DNA of 64,000 bases. Origin: Actinomycetota bacterium. Its GTDB lineage: Bacteria; Actinomycetota; Actinomycetes; Nanopelagicales; Nanopelagicaceae. The stretch covers positions 1 to 64,000 of the forward strand of contig SYEK01000028.1 of the NCBI GenBank assembly GCA_005800815.1, given 5' to 3'. The notes below the pieces were generated by a model that searched no databases, was not told the origin of the DNA, and saw only the letters and a program-made list of their open reading frames with translations. Within the stretch, counting starts at the first letter, position 1; each line of letters opens with the position of its first letter. The position numbers were made by a program, and so were the translations under genes. Below, in pieces: positions 32,735 to 41,593 of this stretch.

Positions 32735-33784
32735 TTGAGCTCATCGAAGTATGTCCAATTAGTTGATATTGCTAAGTACTTTGGCAAAGTCAAAGCTCTC
32801 GATGGCTTAAGTCTTGACATCGCAGAGGGTGAGTTAGTTGCTTTGCTGGGTCCATCTGGATGTGGCAAGACCACCGCGCTTCGAGCCCTTGCCGGCCTAC
32901 AAGTCTTGGACCGTGGCTCCATGATTGTCGATGGCAAGGATGTAACTTTTCAAAAGGCGAGTAGTCGTGGGATGGGAATGGTCTTTCAGGCTTACTCACT
33001 CTTTCCACATATGAATGCCAGAGAAAATGTTGAGTATGGATTGACGCTTCATGTGCATAGAACATCAAAAGATAAGCGCAAGGCTCGCTCTGCTGAGCTA
33101 CTGGATCTGGTCGGTTTATCATCACATGCAAATCATTATCCCTATCAACTCTCTGGTGGTCAGCAGCAACGAATCGCCCTTGCCCGCGCTCTTGCCATAT
33201 CTCCAAAGGTATTGCTGCTGGATGAGCCACTTTCTGCACTCGATGCAAAGGTGAGGACACAATTACGTGAGGAGATTCGACGCATTCAAGTCGAACTTGG
33301 CACTACTACTTTATTTGTCACTCATGATCAGGAAGAAGCTCTTGGTATCGCCGACCGCATCGGTGTGCTGCGCAACGGCAAGTTAGAGCAGATCGCCGCC
33401 CCAGCCGAACTCTACGATCGACCACAAACAGCCTTTGTGGCTGAGTTTGTGGGCCTAACAAATCCCATTGCCGGAAAAGTCTCAGGTGGGTCGATTGAGA
33501 TTCTTGGAGGAGTTGTCAAGACTTTACCTGGATCGATTACATCGGGTGCCGGTATTGCATTAGTACGTCCTGAGAGCATTGATGTCGTTGCCAGTAAATC
33601 AGGTAATGCAACCGTGTTCTCTGCCAGTTTCCTGGGCGCAACCTGCCGACTCACCATCACTATGCGTGATGGAGCGCGTATAACAGCACAATTACCTAGC
33701 CCTGATGCCACTGGTCTTGGTGCTGGAGCAGGCGTTAACGTCTCGCTCTTGGATATTCCAGTATTCGTGAAGGCTGCAGGATGA
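32735..33784 (+). CDS. ABC transporter ATP-binding protein (PotA/FbpC-like)
   Basis: TTG start; LLGPSGCGKTTALRALAG, LSGGQQQRIALARALA, LLDEPLSALDAKVR; C-terminal TOBE-like domain. Confidence 0.94.
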   Translation: MSSSKYVQLVDIAKYFGKVKALDGLSLDIAEGELVALLGPSGCGKTTALRALAGLQVLDRGSMIVDGKDVTFQKASSRGMGMVFQAYSLFPHMNARENVEYGLTLHVHRTSKDKRKARSAELLDLVGLSSHANHYPYQLSGGQQQRIALARALAISPKVLLLDEPLSALDAKVRTQLREEIRRIQVELGTTTLFVTHDQEEALGIADRIGVLRNGKLEQIAAPAELYDRPQTAFVAEFVGLTNPIAGKVSGGSIEILGGVVKTLPGSITSGAGIALVRPESIDVVASKSGNATVFSASFLGATCRLTITMRDGARITAQLPSPDATGLGAGAGVNVSLLDIPVFVKAAG

Positions 33785-34890
33785 TCCTTGGAAAAATCAC
33801 ACAGCTAGAGACCTTTACCGATGAATTTGTCTGCTTTGTCAAGGCAACAACATCTGATGGACATATCGGCTGGGGCCAGACATCGACGTATCACGCCGAT
33901 ATCACTGCTCAAGTCTTTCATAGGCAGGTCGCGCCATGGGTATTAGGCAAAGATGCATCCGATATCGGCGCACTCATCACTCTTGTTGAGTCACGCGAAC
34001 ACAAATTTCCTGGAAGCTATCGCTGCCGGGCTAACGCCGGGCTAGATACAGCGTTATGGGATCTACGTGGGCGGGTGGAGGGTAAGCCTGTCGTTGAACT
34101 ACTCGGTGGAGTGCCTAAGAAGCTGCGCACATATGCATCCTCAATGAAGCGAGAGATCACACCCGAGCAAGAGGCACAGCGCTTTGTAAGACTTCGTGAT
34201 GAGTTTGGCTTTGATGCATTCAAGTGGCGCGTTGGCGCCGAGTGTGGAGATGATATTGATGAGTGGCCAGGTCGCACCGAAGAGGTTGTACCCGTTGTCG
34301 CCCGCGCACTGGGCGATGGGATCGCAAAGTTAGTCGATGGAAATAGTGGCTTCTCACCTGAAAAAGCCATCGCACTCGGAGCACTCCTTGAGGATGAGGG
34401 TATCTCCCACTTTGAAGAGCCCTGCAAATATTGGGAGTTGGAGGAGACCAAACAGGTCAGCGATGCTCTCTCAATCGATGTTACAGGTGGTGAGCAGGAT
34501 TGGGATTTGAGCACATGGGCGCGTATGATCGATATGCGCGCCGTCGATATCGCCCAGCCCGACATTATGTATCTGGGTGGAATCTGGAGAACTTTAAAGG
34601 TTGTCGAAATGGCCAAAAAAGCGGGGATGAGCATCACACCCCACAGCGCCAATCTCTCATTAGTGACCATCTGCACGATGCACTTACTCGGTGCTATCGA
34701 TAATCCAGGCAAGTATCTTGAGTTTTCCATCGAGGGCTTTGATTACTATCCATGGCAAAAGGATTTATTCCTTGGAGATCCCTTTGCAATCGAGGATGGA
34801 GAGATTGAAATACCCTCAGGGCCTGGATGGGGCGTTGAAATCAATCCGCACTGGCTGGCAAAGGCTACTCGCCAAGTTTCTTGCCTGTAA
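33781..34890 (+). CDS. Mandelate racemase/muconate lactonizing enzyme family protein (enolase superfamily)
   Basis: FDAFKWRVGAE (KxR), VDGNSGFSPEKA, FEEPCKY, TGGEQDWD, ITPHSANLSL. Confidence 0.92.
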   Translation: MILGKITQLETFTDEFVCFVKATTSDGHIGWGQTSTYHADITAQVFHRQVAPWVLGKDASDIGALITLVESREHKFPGSYRCRANAGLDTALWDLRGRVEGKPVVELLGGVPKKLRTYASSMKREITPEQEAQRFVRLRDEFGFDAFKWRVGAECGDDIDEWPGRTEEVVPVVARALGDGIAKLVDGNSGFSPEKAIALGALLEDEGISHFEEPCKYWELEETKQVSDALSIDVTGGEQDWDLSTWARMIDMRAVDIAQPDIMYLGGIWRTLKVVEMAKKAGMSITPHSANLSLVTICTMHLLGAIDNPGKYLEFSIEGFDYYPWQKDLFLGDPFAIEDGEIEIPSGPGWGVEINPHWLAKATRQVSCL

Positions 34891-34919
34891 CAATCTCACA
34901 CTCTGGCCCGAGTGAGGTC

Positions 34920-35006
34920 TATGCAGGATTTTCCTACACCTGACCTGAGGTACTGCCCATGCCAACCTACCTCCTGTTGGGTCAGGGTATGTGGAAGGGG
35001 CGCATA
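34920..35006. other. Nested inverted-repeat region, candidate structured RNA
   Basis: TATGC/GCATA, TTCC/GGAA, ACA/TGT, CCTGACC/GGTCAGG and GAGGTA/TACCTC all nest concentrically in a non-coding gap. Confidence 0.4.
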
Positions 35007-35047
35007 CGCTGCGTTGTCTTTACCCATAAGAGAGTGAGAGTAGGAGA

Positions 35048-35077
35048 AAAGGCGTGAGCAGGTAATCTCACGCCTTT
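35048..35077 (-). terminator. Stem-loop terminator downstream of the HU gene
   Basis: AAAGGCGTGAG-caggtaat-CTCACGCCTTT; T-run on the minus-strand side. Confidence 0.8.
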
Positions 35078-35096
35078 ACTCACTTAAAAATTGAAC

Positions 35097-35372
35097 TTAC
35101 TTGGAAACAGCCTTCTTGAGCTTGGTTCCAGCACTTACCTTGACGCCAGTGCGGGCTGGAATCTGCAAAACGGCCCCTGTCTGAGGGTTGCGCCCTGAGC
35201 GTGCAGCACGTGCCACCGCCTCTATCGAGATAAAGCCAGGAAGAACGAGTTTCTCCTTGCTCTGCAGCATTTTAATCGCAAGCTCCTCAAGTGCCTCTAA
35301 TACGGCCGAAACAGCGCTCTCGCTCTGCTTTGAGTTGGCCGCTAATTTTGCGGTGATCTCTTTTTTATTCAT
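35097..35372 (-). CDS. HU-family nucleoid DNA-binding protein
   Basis: MNKKEITAKLAANSKQSESAVSAVLEALEELAIKMLQSKEKLVLPGFISIEAVARAARSGRNPQTGAVLQIPARTGVKVSAGTKLKKAVSK. Confidence 0.95.
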   Translation of the reverse strand: MNKKEITAKLAANSKQSESAVSAVLEALEELAIKMLQSKEKLVLPGFISIEAVARAARSGRNPQTGAVLQIPARTGVKVSAGTKLKKAVSK

Positions 35373-35599
35373 GATGATCTCTCCAGTACATAGTTGACGT
35401 TAACACCTTCAATTTTGCCAGCAAAGATGGGTGAATCACCTCCAACCACGCTCTTTAGGGGGCAAATTCCCACCATGAAGAGGGTATTTCTAGAGATTCT
35501 GGCTCAAATACCGATCTCAGGAGTGATTTTGGGGCACAGAGGTTCGAATCGGGCCAGCTTCGACTAACAATATTTTTATGTGGCAGATACAGTTTCATC

Positions 35600-37102
35600 G
35601 TGAAGAGAGATGTCGATGCTGATTTTTTAGCGCTTCCTTTGGCGGCAGTAACTGAGGTCGCCATAGGTTCGGCACAGGCCGCTGGCGCATCCCATGTCGA
35701 TGTGCGAATCGAGCGCACTCGCACAGGATTGCTCTCACTGCGCGATGCCAAAGCTGAGACACAAAGTGATGAGACTCTGGCAGGTCTGGGTGTTCGAGTA
35801 ATCGTCAATGGTGCCTGGGGCTTTGCATCGGCCCCTGAAATCTCTGTAATAGCAGCCAAGCAGTTGGCGCTGAGCGCGGTTGCAATGGCCAAGATATCTA
35901 AGCCTCTCTCAACTGAGCTTGTCTCACTTGTCACCGAGCCCATCTATGCCAATCAAAAATGGGTATCTGAGTATGAGATAGATCCGTTTCAAATCTCGGA
36001 TTCAGAGAAGAGGGATCGCCTGGCTCATTTGAGCAATGAGTTATTAAAATCTGCAACGGTGAATCACACCTCAGCACTCACCATGTATGTCAAAGAGCAG
36101 AAGCACTATGCAGACTCTTATGGCACGAGTACTACTCAGCAACGAGTACGTGTTCAGACTCAGATTGAAGCGATTTCAATCGGTGCTGATGGTTTCGAAT
36201 CCATGCGCACCTTAGCCCAGCCTGCAGGCTTTGGTTGGGAGTGGATGGGTAGTGAGCATTGGAACTGGGATGAGGAGATAGCTCAGCTACCAACTTTGTT
36301 GGCAGAGAAAACCGCTGCACCATCGGTTGAACCTGGTCGCTACGACCTACTCGTTCATCCCTCAAACTTATGGCTCACGATCCATGAGTCGATCGGGCAT
36401 GCCACAGAGCTCGACCGTGCTATCGGCTATGAGGCCAACTATGCAGGCACATCCTTTGCAACTCCCGATAAATTGAATACTTTGAAGTATGGATCTGCTC
36501 TCATGAACGTCACGGGAGATCGAAATACAGCTCATGGCTTGAGTACTGTGGGATTTGATGATGAGGGTGTTGCCGCCCAGCAGTGGGACATCATCAAAGA
36601 TGGTGTCTTGGTTGGCTATCAGCTCGATCGGCGGATAGCTGCGCGTGTCAATCGTGATCGAAGCAATGGTTGCGCCTACGCAGACTCCCCCGCACATGTT
36701 CCCATTCAGCGCATGCCAAATGTCTCCCTGGCCGCAAATCCGGCAGGACCAACCTATGAGGAGATGGTCGCATCTATGGAGGATGGCATCATCATCAAGG
36801 GTGATAAGTCGTGGTCGATTGATATGCAGCGCTATAACTTCCAATTTACCGGCCAACAGTTTCATCGCGTGAAGAATGGGAAAATCCTCGGTCAATTGAA
36901 AGATGTCGCATACCAAGCGACAACCACTGATTTTTGGGGGTCGATGAAGGTCGTCGGTGGGCCATCAACCTATGTCTTGGGTGGTGCATTCAACTGTGGC
37001 AAGGCCCAACCTGGACAGGTTGCAGCGGTCAGCCATGGATGTCCGGCGGCGATATTCGATCAGGTCAATATTCTTAACACCGTTACTGAGGCCGGCAAAT
37101 GA
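35600..37102 (+). CDS. tldD: TldD-family metallopeptidase
   Basis: GTG start; VHPSNLWLTIHESIGHATELDRAIGYEANYAGTSF (HExxxH), DGVLVGYQLDRRIAARVNRDRSNGCAYADS. Confidence 0.94.
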   Translation: MKRDVDADFLALPLAAVTEVAIGSAQAAGASHVDVRIERTRTGLLSLRDAKAETQSDETLAGLGVRVIVNGAWGFASAPEISVIAAKQLALSAVAMAKISKPLSTELVSLVTEPIYANQKWVSEYEIDPFQISDSEKRDRLAHLSNELLKSATVNHTSALTMYVKEQKHYADSYGTSTTQQRVRVQTQIEAISIGADGFESMRTLAQPAGFGWEWMGSEHWNWDEEIAQLPTLLAEKTAAPSVEPGRYDLLVHPSNLWLTIHESIGHATELDRAIGYEANYAGTSFATPDKLNTLKYGSALMNVTGDRNTAHGLSTVGFDDEGVAAQQWDIIKDGVLVGYQLDRRIAARVNRDRSNGCAYADSPAHVPIQRMPNVSLAANPAGPTYEEMVASMEDGIIIKGDKSWSIDMQRYNFQFTGQQFHRVKNGKILGQLKDVAYQATTTDFWGSMKVVGGPSTYVLGGAFNCGKAQPGQVAAVSHGCPAAIFDQVNILNTVTEAGK

Positions 37103-38481
37103 TTCGTGCCCAAGAGCTCATTGAAAAGATCACATCAGATGCAACCTGTGATGACTGCATCGTCGTCGTCAAGGATAAGACTCAGGCCAACCTGCGCTGG
37201 GCCGGCAGCACCTTGACGACCAATGGTGTCATTCAGGAGCGAAGCCTCACTGTAATCGCCTTTGTGAAGACAGGTGAAGGTATGGCAACCGGTGGGGTCA
37301 CCCGCACCGATGTGAATCTGACGGATGTGCCTGCCTTATTGGCAGAGGCTATAGCTTCGGCAAAGGCTGGAGAAAGAGCCGAGGACTTTGCCCCCCTGGC
37401 AACCGACATCTCCATCGGTAATTGGGCAGCCCCGCACACTGCAACTGGGCCAGAGGTTTTTTCCACATTTGCACCTGCCCTTGGTGAGATGTTCTCGCGC
37501 TCTGTCTCTGATGCGATAGAGCTCTTTGGCTACGCCGAACACACCAGTGAGACGACGTGGATCGGCTCAAAGGGTGGTCTGCGTCTTCGAAAAGATAGCC
37601 CTGTTGGTCGCGTTGAGATGACTGGAAAGTCACACAATCGCACTCGTTCAACATGGAGTGGCGTTGAGACCCGAGACTTCAAAGATGTATCTGTGGCATC
37701 AATCGATTCACATATTCGCCAGCGTCTGACCTGGCAAGCACGTCAGGTAGATCTTCCCGCCGGGCGCTATGACACTCTTCTTCCCTCTGGGTCCGTTGCC
37801 GATCTCTTCACCTACATGATGTGGGTATCTGCAGCTCGGGATGCGCATGAGGGTCAATCTGTATTCTCTAAAAAAGGTGGCGGAACCCGCGTAGGAGAAA
37901 AACTCTCGAATGTGGGTCTCCAGTTCTTTAGCGACCCAAGTTATGAGGCCTTGCCTGCAGCCAACTTTGTCGCCACGGCAGTGAGCTCACCATACTCATC
38001 GGTCTTTGATAACGGACAGCCGATCAAGCGCGTGGATTGGTTCAAAGATGGTGTCCTTAAATCCCTGATCCAGACTCGCGCGAGTGCACAGATGACAAAG
38101 CTTGATTTCACACCTATAGCTGAGAATTTGATTATGAGGGTTGATGGAGGCCAAGGCACACTCGAGGATCTTGTGAAGAAGATCGAGAACGGACTGCTCT
38201 TGACTACTTTTTGGTATATCCGTATGGTCGATCCAAACTCGCTGCTTCTTACAGGTTTGACAAGAGATGGTGTCTATCATGTCAAAAGTGGCGAGGTTGT
38301 AGGTGCCACCAATAACTTCCGTTGGAATGACTCTCCCGTTTCAGCGCTGAATCGAATTATGCATGCCGGTGCCAGCGAGTGGACTCAGCCCCGTGAGTGG
38401 GCCGGCGATATGGCTAATATGGTGACTCCACCGCTGATCATCAAAGATTTCAATATGTCCACTCTCAGCCCTGGGAGCTAA
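37099..38481 (+). CDS. tldE: TldE/PmbA-family partner protein
   Basis: PAGRYDTLLPSGSVADLFTYMMW...SKKGGGTRVGEKLSNVGLQFFSDP; ATG overlaps the tldD stop. Confidence 0.92.
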   Translation: MIRAQELIEKITSDATCDDCIVVVKDKTQANLRWAGSTLTTNGVIQERSLTVIAFVKTGEGMATGGVTRTDVNLTDVPALLAEAIASAKAGERAEDFAPLATDISIGNWAAPHTATGPEVFSTFAPALGEMFSRSVSDAIELFGYAEHTSETTWIGSKGGLRLRKDSPVGRVEMTGKSHNRTRSTWSGVETRDFKDVSVASIDSHIRQRLTWQARQVDLPAGRYDTLLPSGSVADLFTYMMWVSAARDAHEGQSVFSKKGGGTRVGEKLSNVGLQFFSDPSYEALPAANFVATAVSSPYSSVFDNGQPIKRVDWFKDGVLKSLIQTRASAQMTKLDFTPIAENLIMRVDGGQGTLEDLVKKIENGLLLTTFWYIRMVDPNSLLLTGLTRDGVYHVKSGEVVGATNNFRWNDSPVSALNRIMHAGASEWTQPREWAGDMANMVTPPLIIKDFNMSTLSPGS

Positions 38482-38484
38482 GTT

Positions 38485-39321
38485 TTAGGCTTTGATAACT
38501 CCATTTGAGAGCAAAACTAAGAGGACACTGCCTAGTATCACGCGATAGATGATGAAGGGCATAAAACTTCTAGTGGTGACGAATTTGAGTAGCCAAGCAA
38601 TAACCCCGTATCCGACAACAAAGGCGACACTGGTTGCGATAAAAATCTGGTCTAAGGAGAAGGTTTGCCTACTAGTCTGATCATTAAGGGCAGCCTCGAG
38701 TTGAAATAGTCCACTGCCAAAGACGGCCGGTAGGGCTAATAGAAATGAGTAGCGCAGCGCAGCCTCTCGTGTGTAACCAAGATATCTGCCTATTGCGATA
38801 GTGGCACCTGAGCGTGATACGCCAGGAATGAGCGCCAGAGATTGAGCAAGGCCATAGAAAAGACCATGCGCAGTACTGAGCTCTTTTAGCTCACGCTCCC
38901 TCTTGCCGAAGTGATCTGCCAAGCCCAGAAGGATGCCAAAGAGGATCAGCATCAACGCAATTAGCCATAAGGAGCGAAAATCTTGAGTGATCACATCCTG
39001 TCCAAAATATCCAAGAACGACAATCGGTAATGATCCCACGATAATCAACCAACCCATACGTGCCTGTTGTCTTTCATCACCGAGCAAATCTCTACGCAAA
39101 ATCACTTGGGCAAACCAGGCCAGGATAATTCTTTTAATGTCGGCTCTGAAATAAATCAGCACCGCCAACTCAGTGCCAATCTGTGTTATCGCAGTGAAGC
39201 GTGCGCCCGGATCTTGGGCATTTTCAAAGAACTCCCCCACAATTCTCTGGTGAGCACTCGAGGAGATGGGTACGAACTCAGTCAGACCCTGCACGATGCC
39301 TAAAAAAATCGCCTCAATCAC
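38485..39321 (-). CDS. uppP: Undecaprenyl-diphosphatase
   Basis: VIEAIFLGIVQGLTEFVPISSSAHQRIV..., GVSRSGATIAIGRYLGYTREAALRYSFLLALPAVFGS; GTG start at 39321 preferred over the longer ORF. Confidence 0.94.
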   Translation of the reverse strand: MIEAIFLGIVQGLTEFVPISSSAHQRIVGEFFENAQDPGARFTAITQIGTELAVLIYFRADIKRIILAWFAQVILRRDLLGDERQQARMGWLIIVGSLPIVVLGYFGQDVITQDFRSLWLIALMLILFGILLGLADHFGKRERELKELSTAHGLFYGLAQSLALIPGVSRSGATIAIGRYLGYTREAALRYSFLLALPAVFGSGLFQLEAALNDQTSRQTFSLDQIFIATSVAFVVGYGVIAWLLKFVTTRSFMPFIIYRVILGSVLLVLLSNGVIKA

Positions 39322-39367
39322 GCAGACACCCTTCCCTAGTGGAGTTGTGGAGTCATAAGAATAAGGG

Positions 39368-39823
39368 CTAAGACGCCTCTTTGAGTTGAGATGTATGGGC
39401 ATGCAGATGATTACTTGCCTTAGCTACCAGCGATGAGATGCTTATCTCTCCGGCCTGTGGGTGGATGGAAACTCTCTCCCATTGCTCCTTTGATAATCCA
39501 GAGAGAGCCACTTGCACCTGTTTTCCAATCGACTCAATGAGGGCCAGGGAGTTCACCCAATCACGACCTTCGTAGTTAAGGGCAGATGGATATATATCCT
39601 CATCAAATTGAATGATCTGGGGCTTATCAATTGTGAGGGCATTGAAGTACCGGTTCATAAAATGCATCTCGGCATCTGCTATGTGATGCAGAATAAACGC
39701 CGGTGACCACTCACTCTCCCTCGTGGCGACTCCAGCGGTCTTGGTATCTATCCGCTTCGCCTGGGCTATGAAGATCTCCAAGTTTTTGGCATACTCTGCT
39801 AACTTTTCTTGGCTCATAGCCAA
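39368..39823 (-). CDS. DinB-family putative metal-binding protein
   Basis: EWSPAFILHHIADAEMHFMNRYFNAL... and C-terminal HLHAHTSQLKE, DinB-like His pattern. Confidence 0.8.
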   Translation of the reverse strand: MAMSQEKLAEYAKNLEIFIAQAKRIDTKTAGVATRESEWSPAFILHHIADAEMHFMNRYFNALTIDKPQIIQFDEDIYPSALNYEGRDWVNSLALIESIGKQVQVALSGLSKEQWERVSIHPQAGEISISSLVAKASNHLHAHTSQLKEAS

Positions 39824-39960
39824 ATCTTATACTGGCCAACGGTCTTTCGACCTTTTTCCCACAAGCTCACCACCAAAAACTAGAAATTAAGTTTTCTTGT
39901 CAAGTTCTCTAGACTTGTGGTTATTCGACAAGCTCACAGGATGGGGCGTCCAAGTAGCGA

Positions 39961-40323
39961 AGTAATTCAGGATTAAAAGGTAATGGGGATGTTGTTACTG
40001 GAGCCGCGAGTGGAATTGGCAAGGCAGTTGTCCAAGGATTTGCAGAAGCTGGGGCTCAAGTTCTCCTCGTTGATGCGCCCGGATCTTCCACTGACGAAAT
40101 AATTTTTGGCTTGCCAGAAACGGGGCATAAGTCCCTTCAACTTGACTTATCGCAACTGGCAAATCACAAAGGTATCTTCGATTTTGCCCAAGGGTATGAA
40201 ACAGCGCTTGCTCAAGGTCAAGGAGCTTGCCTAGAAGGTGAACAAATGATTGACGAAGCCTCTCGCCGCCGAGCAGCCAAAATACTCGCCCAAGCAGAGT
40301 CTTTTTTTTTTTTAAAAAACTAG
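39961..40323 (+). pseudogene. Chimeric remnant: SDR N-terminus joined in frame to HpcH/HpaI (CitE-like) aldolase C-terminus
   Basis: SNSGLKGNGDVVTGAASGIGKAVVQGFAEAGAQVLLVDAPG... then GIFDFAQGYETALAQGQGACLEGEQMIDEASRRRAAKILAQAES. No in-frame ATG/GTG start in the SDR part, stop codon just upstream, T12 tract at the 3' end. Confidence 0.75.
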
Positions 40324-40329
40324 ATCAAA

Positions 40330-41457
40330 TTATTGACGTTCGCTGCGTCGAATATTGATTCTATATTTTGCGGCATAATCTCGATCCAACTCCCAACCCA
40401 GCCCGGGCGTATCCGAAAGTGTAATGTAGCCATTTTTGAGGGGTGGACGGTTGGCTATCATATTATGCCAAATCGGATCACGGGTTTTGTGAAAAACCTC
40501 TAAATACGTACCATGAGGAATTGAGGCGAGTAAGTGTGATGCTGCTTGTGGCTCTTCGTGGTGGGCCATTTGCACATCGTATAGATGCGCGGTCGCCGCG
40601 GCTCGCCGCCACTCTGTAGGCCCTCCCGACCATGATGAGTCAAAGTTACAAAAATCAATAGCTCCAATCTCCATAAGATCACGACATGCTGCAGCGGAAA
40701 ATTCTGTCTGTCCAGCACAGACTCGTACTCCTCCCAAAAATCGAACATCACGCATTGATCGCTTATCATTCTGCCAATTACATGGTTCCTCAAACCAAAG
40801 TAAATTGTCATCACGGACAATCTGTGAAAACTCAATTGCCTGCGGAAGTGAGTATCCTTGGTTGGCATCAACAGCGATACGGAAGTTGTCTCCACCGTAC
40901 TTTTGCGCCTCACGAAATCGGACTACATCCTCTTTTGGTGGGAGACCTCCTACTTTAAATTTCATTCCGGCAAAGCCTTGCTCTACTAAAGATTCAACCT
41001 CCTCTTGAATCGAAATATTACTGTTGTAATAGCCACCAATGGTGATTACAGGAATCCAGTTTCTATAGCCACCCCAGAGTTTGTAAAGGGGAATTGAGAG
41101 AGATTTAGCAAAGAGGTCCCAGAGTGTAAGATCCACTGAGGCAGTAGCCACTAAACCAAGGCGACGGTCCCGCAATATATTCCAGGTTGCCGGCCGTGCG
41201 AGATTCCAACAATGCTCAATTGCTCCGCCGTCTTCACCAAATAGATTTGGTGCAATCTCCTCGTGAATAATCTGATCAATCTCAGCCAGTCCAGCATCTT
41301 CATCCCCAGCATAAGCCTCTCCCACTAATCCACTATCAGTAAAAATGCGTGTGAGGATGGTGGAACGATGAGTCATCCTGTAGTGACTTCCCTGATAGAC
41401 CCTGTCGAGTGGAACCCTGATCTGCTCGGTCTCAATGGCTGTTATGGTCAAATCCAT
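40330..41457 (-). CDS. Mandelate racemase/muconate lactonizing enzyme family protein
   Basis: GMKFKVGG (KxK), VDANQGYSLPQA, WFEEPCNW, CAGQTEFS, MAHHEEPQ. Confidence 0.93.
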   Translation of the reverse strand: MDLTITAIETEQIRVPLDRVYQGSHYRMTHRSTILTRIFTDSGLVGEAYAGDEDAGLAEIDQIIHEEIAPNLFGEDGGAIEHCWNLARPATWNILRDRRLGLVATASVDLTLWDLFAKSLSIPLYKLWGGYRNWIPVITIGGYYNSNISIQEEVESLVEQGFAGMKFKVGGLPPKEDVVRFREAQKYGGDNFRIAVDANQGYSLPQAIEFSQIVRDDNLLWFEEPCNWQNDKRSMRDVRFLGGVRVCAGQTEFSAAACRDLMEIGAIDFCNFDSSWSGGPTEWRRAAATAHLYDVQMAHHEEPQAASHLLASIPHGTYLEVFHKTRDPIWHNMIANRPPLKNGYITLSDTPGLGWELDRDYAAKYRINIRRSERQ

Positions 41458-41482
41458 CTAATTTTCTCCCTGGAAAAATATA

Positions 41483-41494
41483 GGAATCGATTCC
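41483..41494. promoter_or_regulatory. LacI-type operator candidate
   Basis: Perfect palindrome GGAATCGATTCC with central CG, in the divergent gap next to a LacI regulator. Confidence 0.65.
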
Positions 41495-41553
41495 AATCTA
41501 GAGTAGCATCGTGTACAGTCCCAGAGCAAACCTCTTAGTAGGAATCTTAACCA

Positions 41554-41568
41554 CTGGAAATTTTCCAG
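41554..41568. promoter_or_regulatory. Inverted repeat CTGGAAA-t-TTTCCAG upstream of the LacI gene
   Basis: Perfect 7-1-7 palindrome 26 nt before the ATG of the regulator. Confidence 0.55.
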
Positions 41569-41593
41569 CAATCTTGCAGGAAAGGAGCAGACA

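Noticed and set aside
34978-35010. GGTCAGG...GGAAGG resembling the SRP RNA (ffs) apical motif
   Set aside because: The flanks do not form the SRP helix 8; the segments pair instead in the concentric stem set reported for 34920-35006.
35540-35570. GGTTCGAATCGGGCC resembling a tRNA T-arm
   Set aside because: No acceptor stem, anticodon arm or D-arm could be placed around it.
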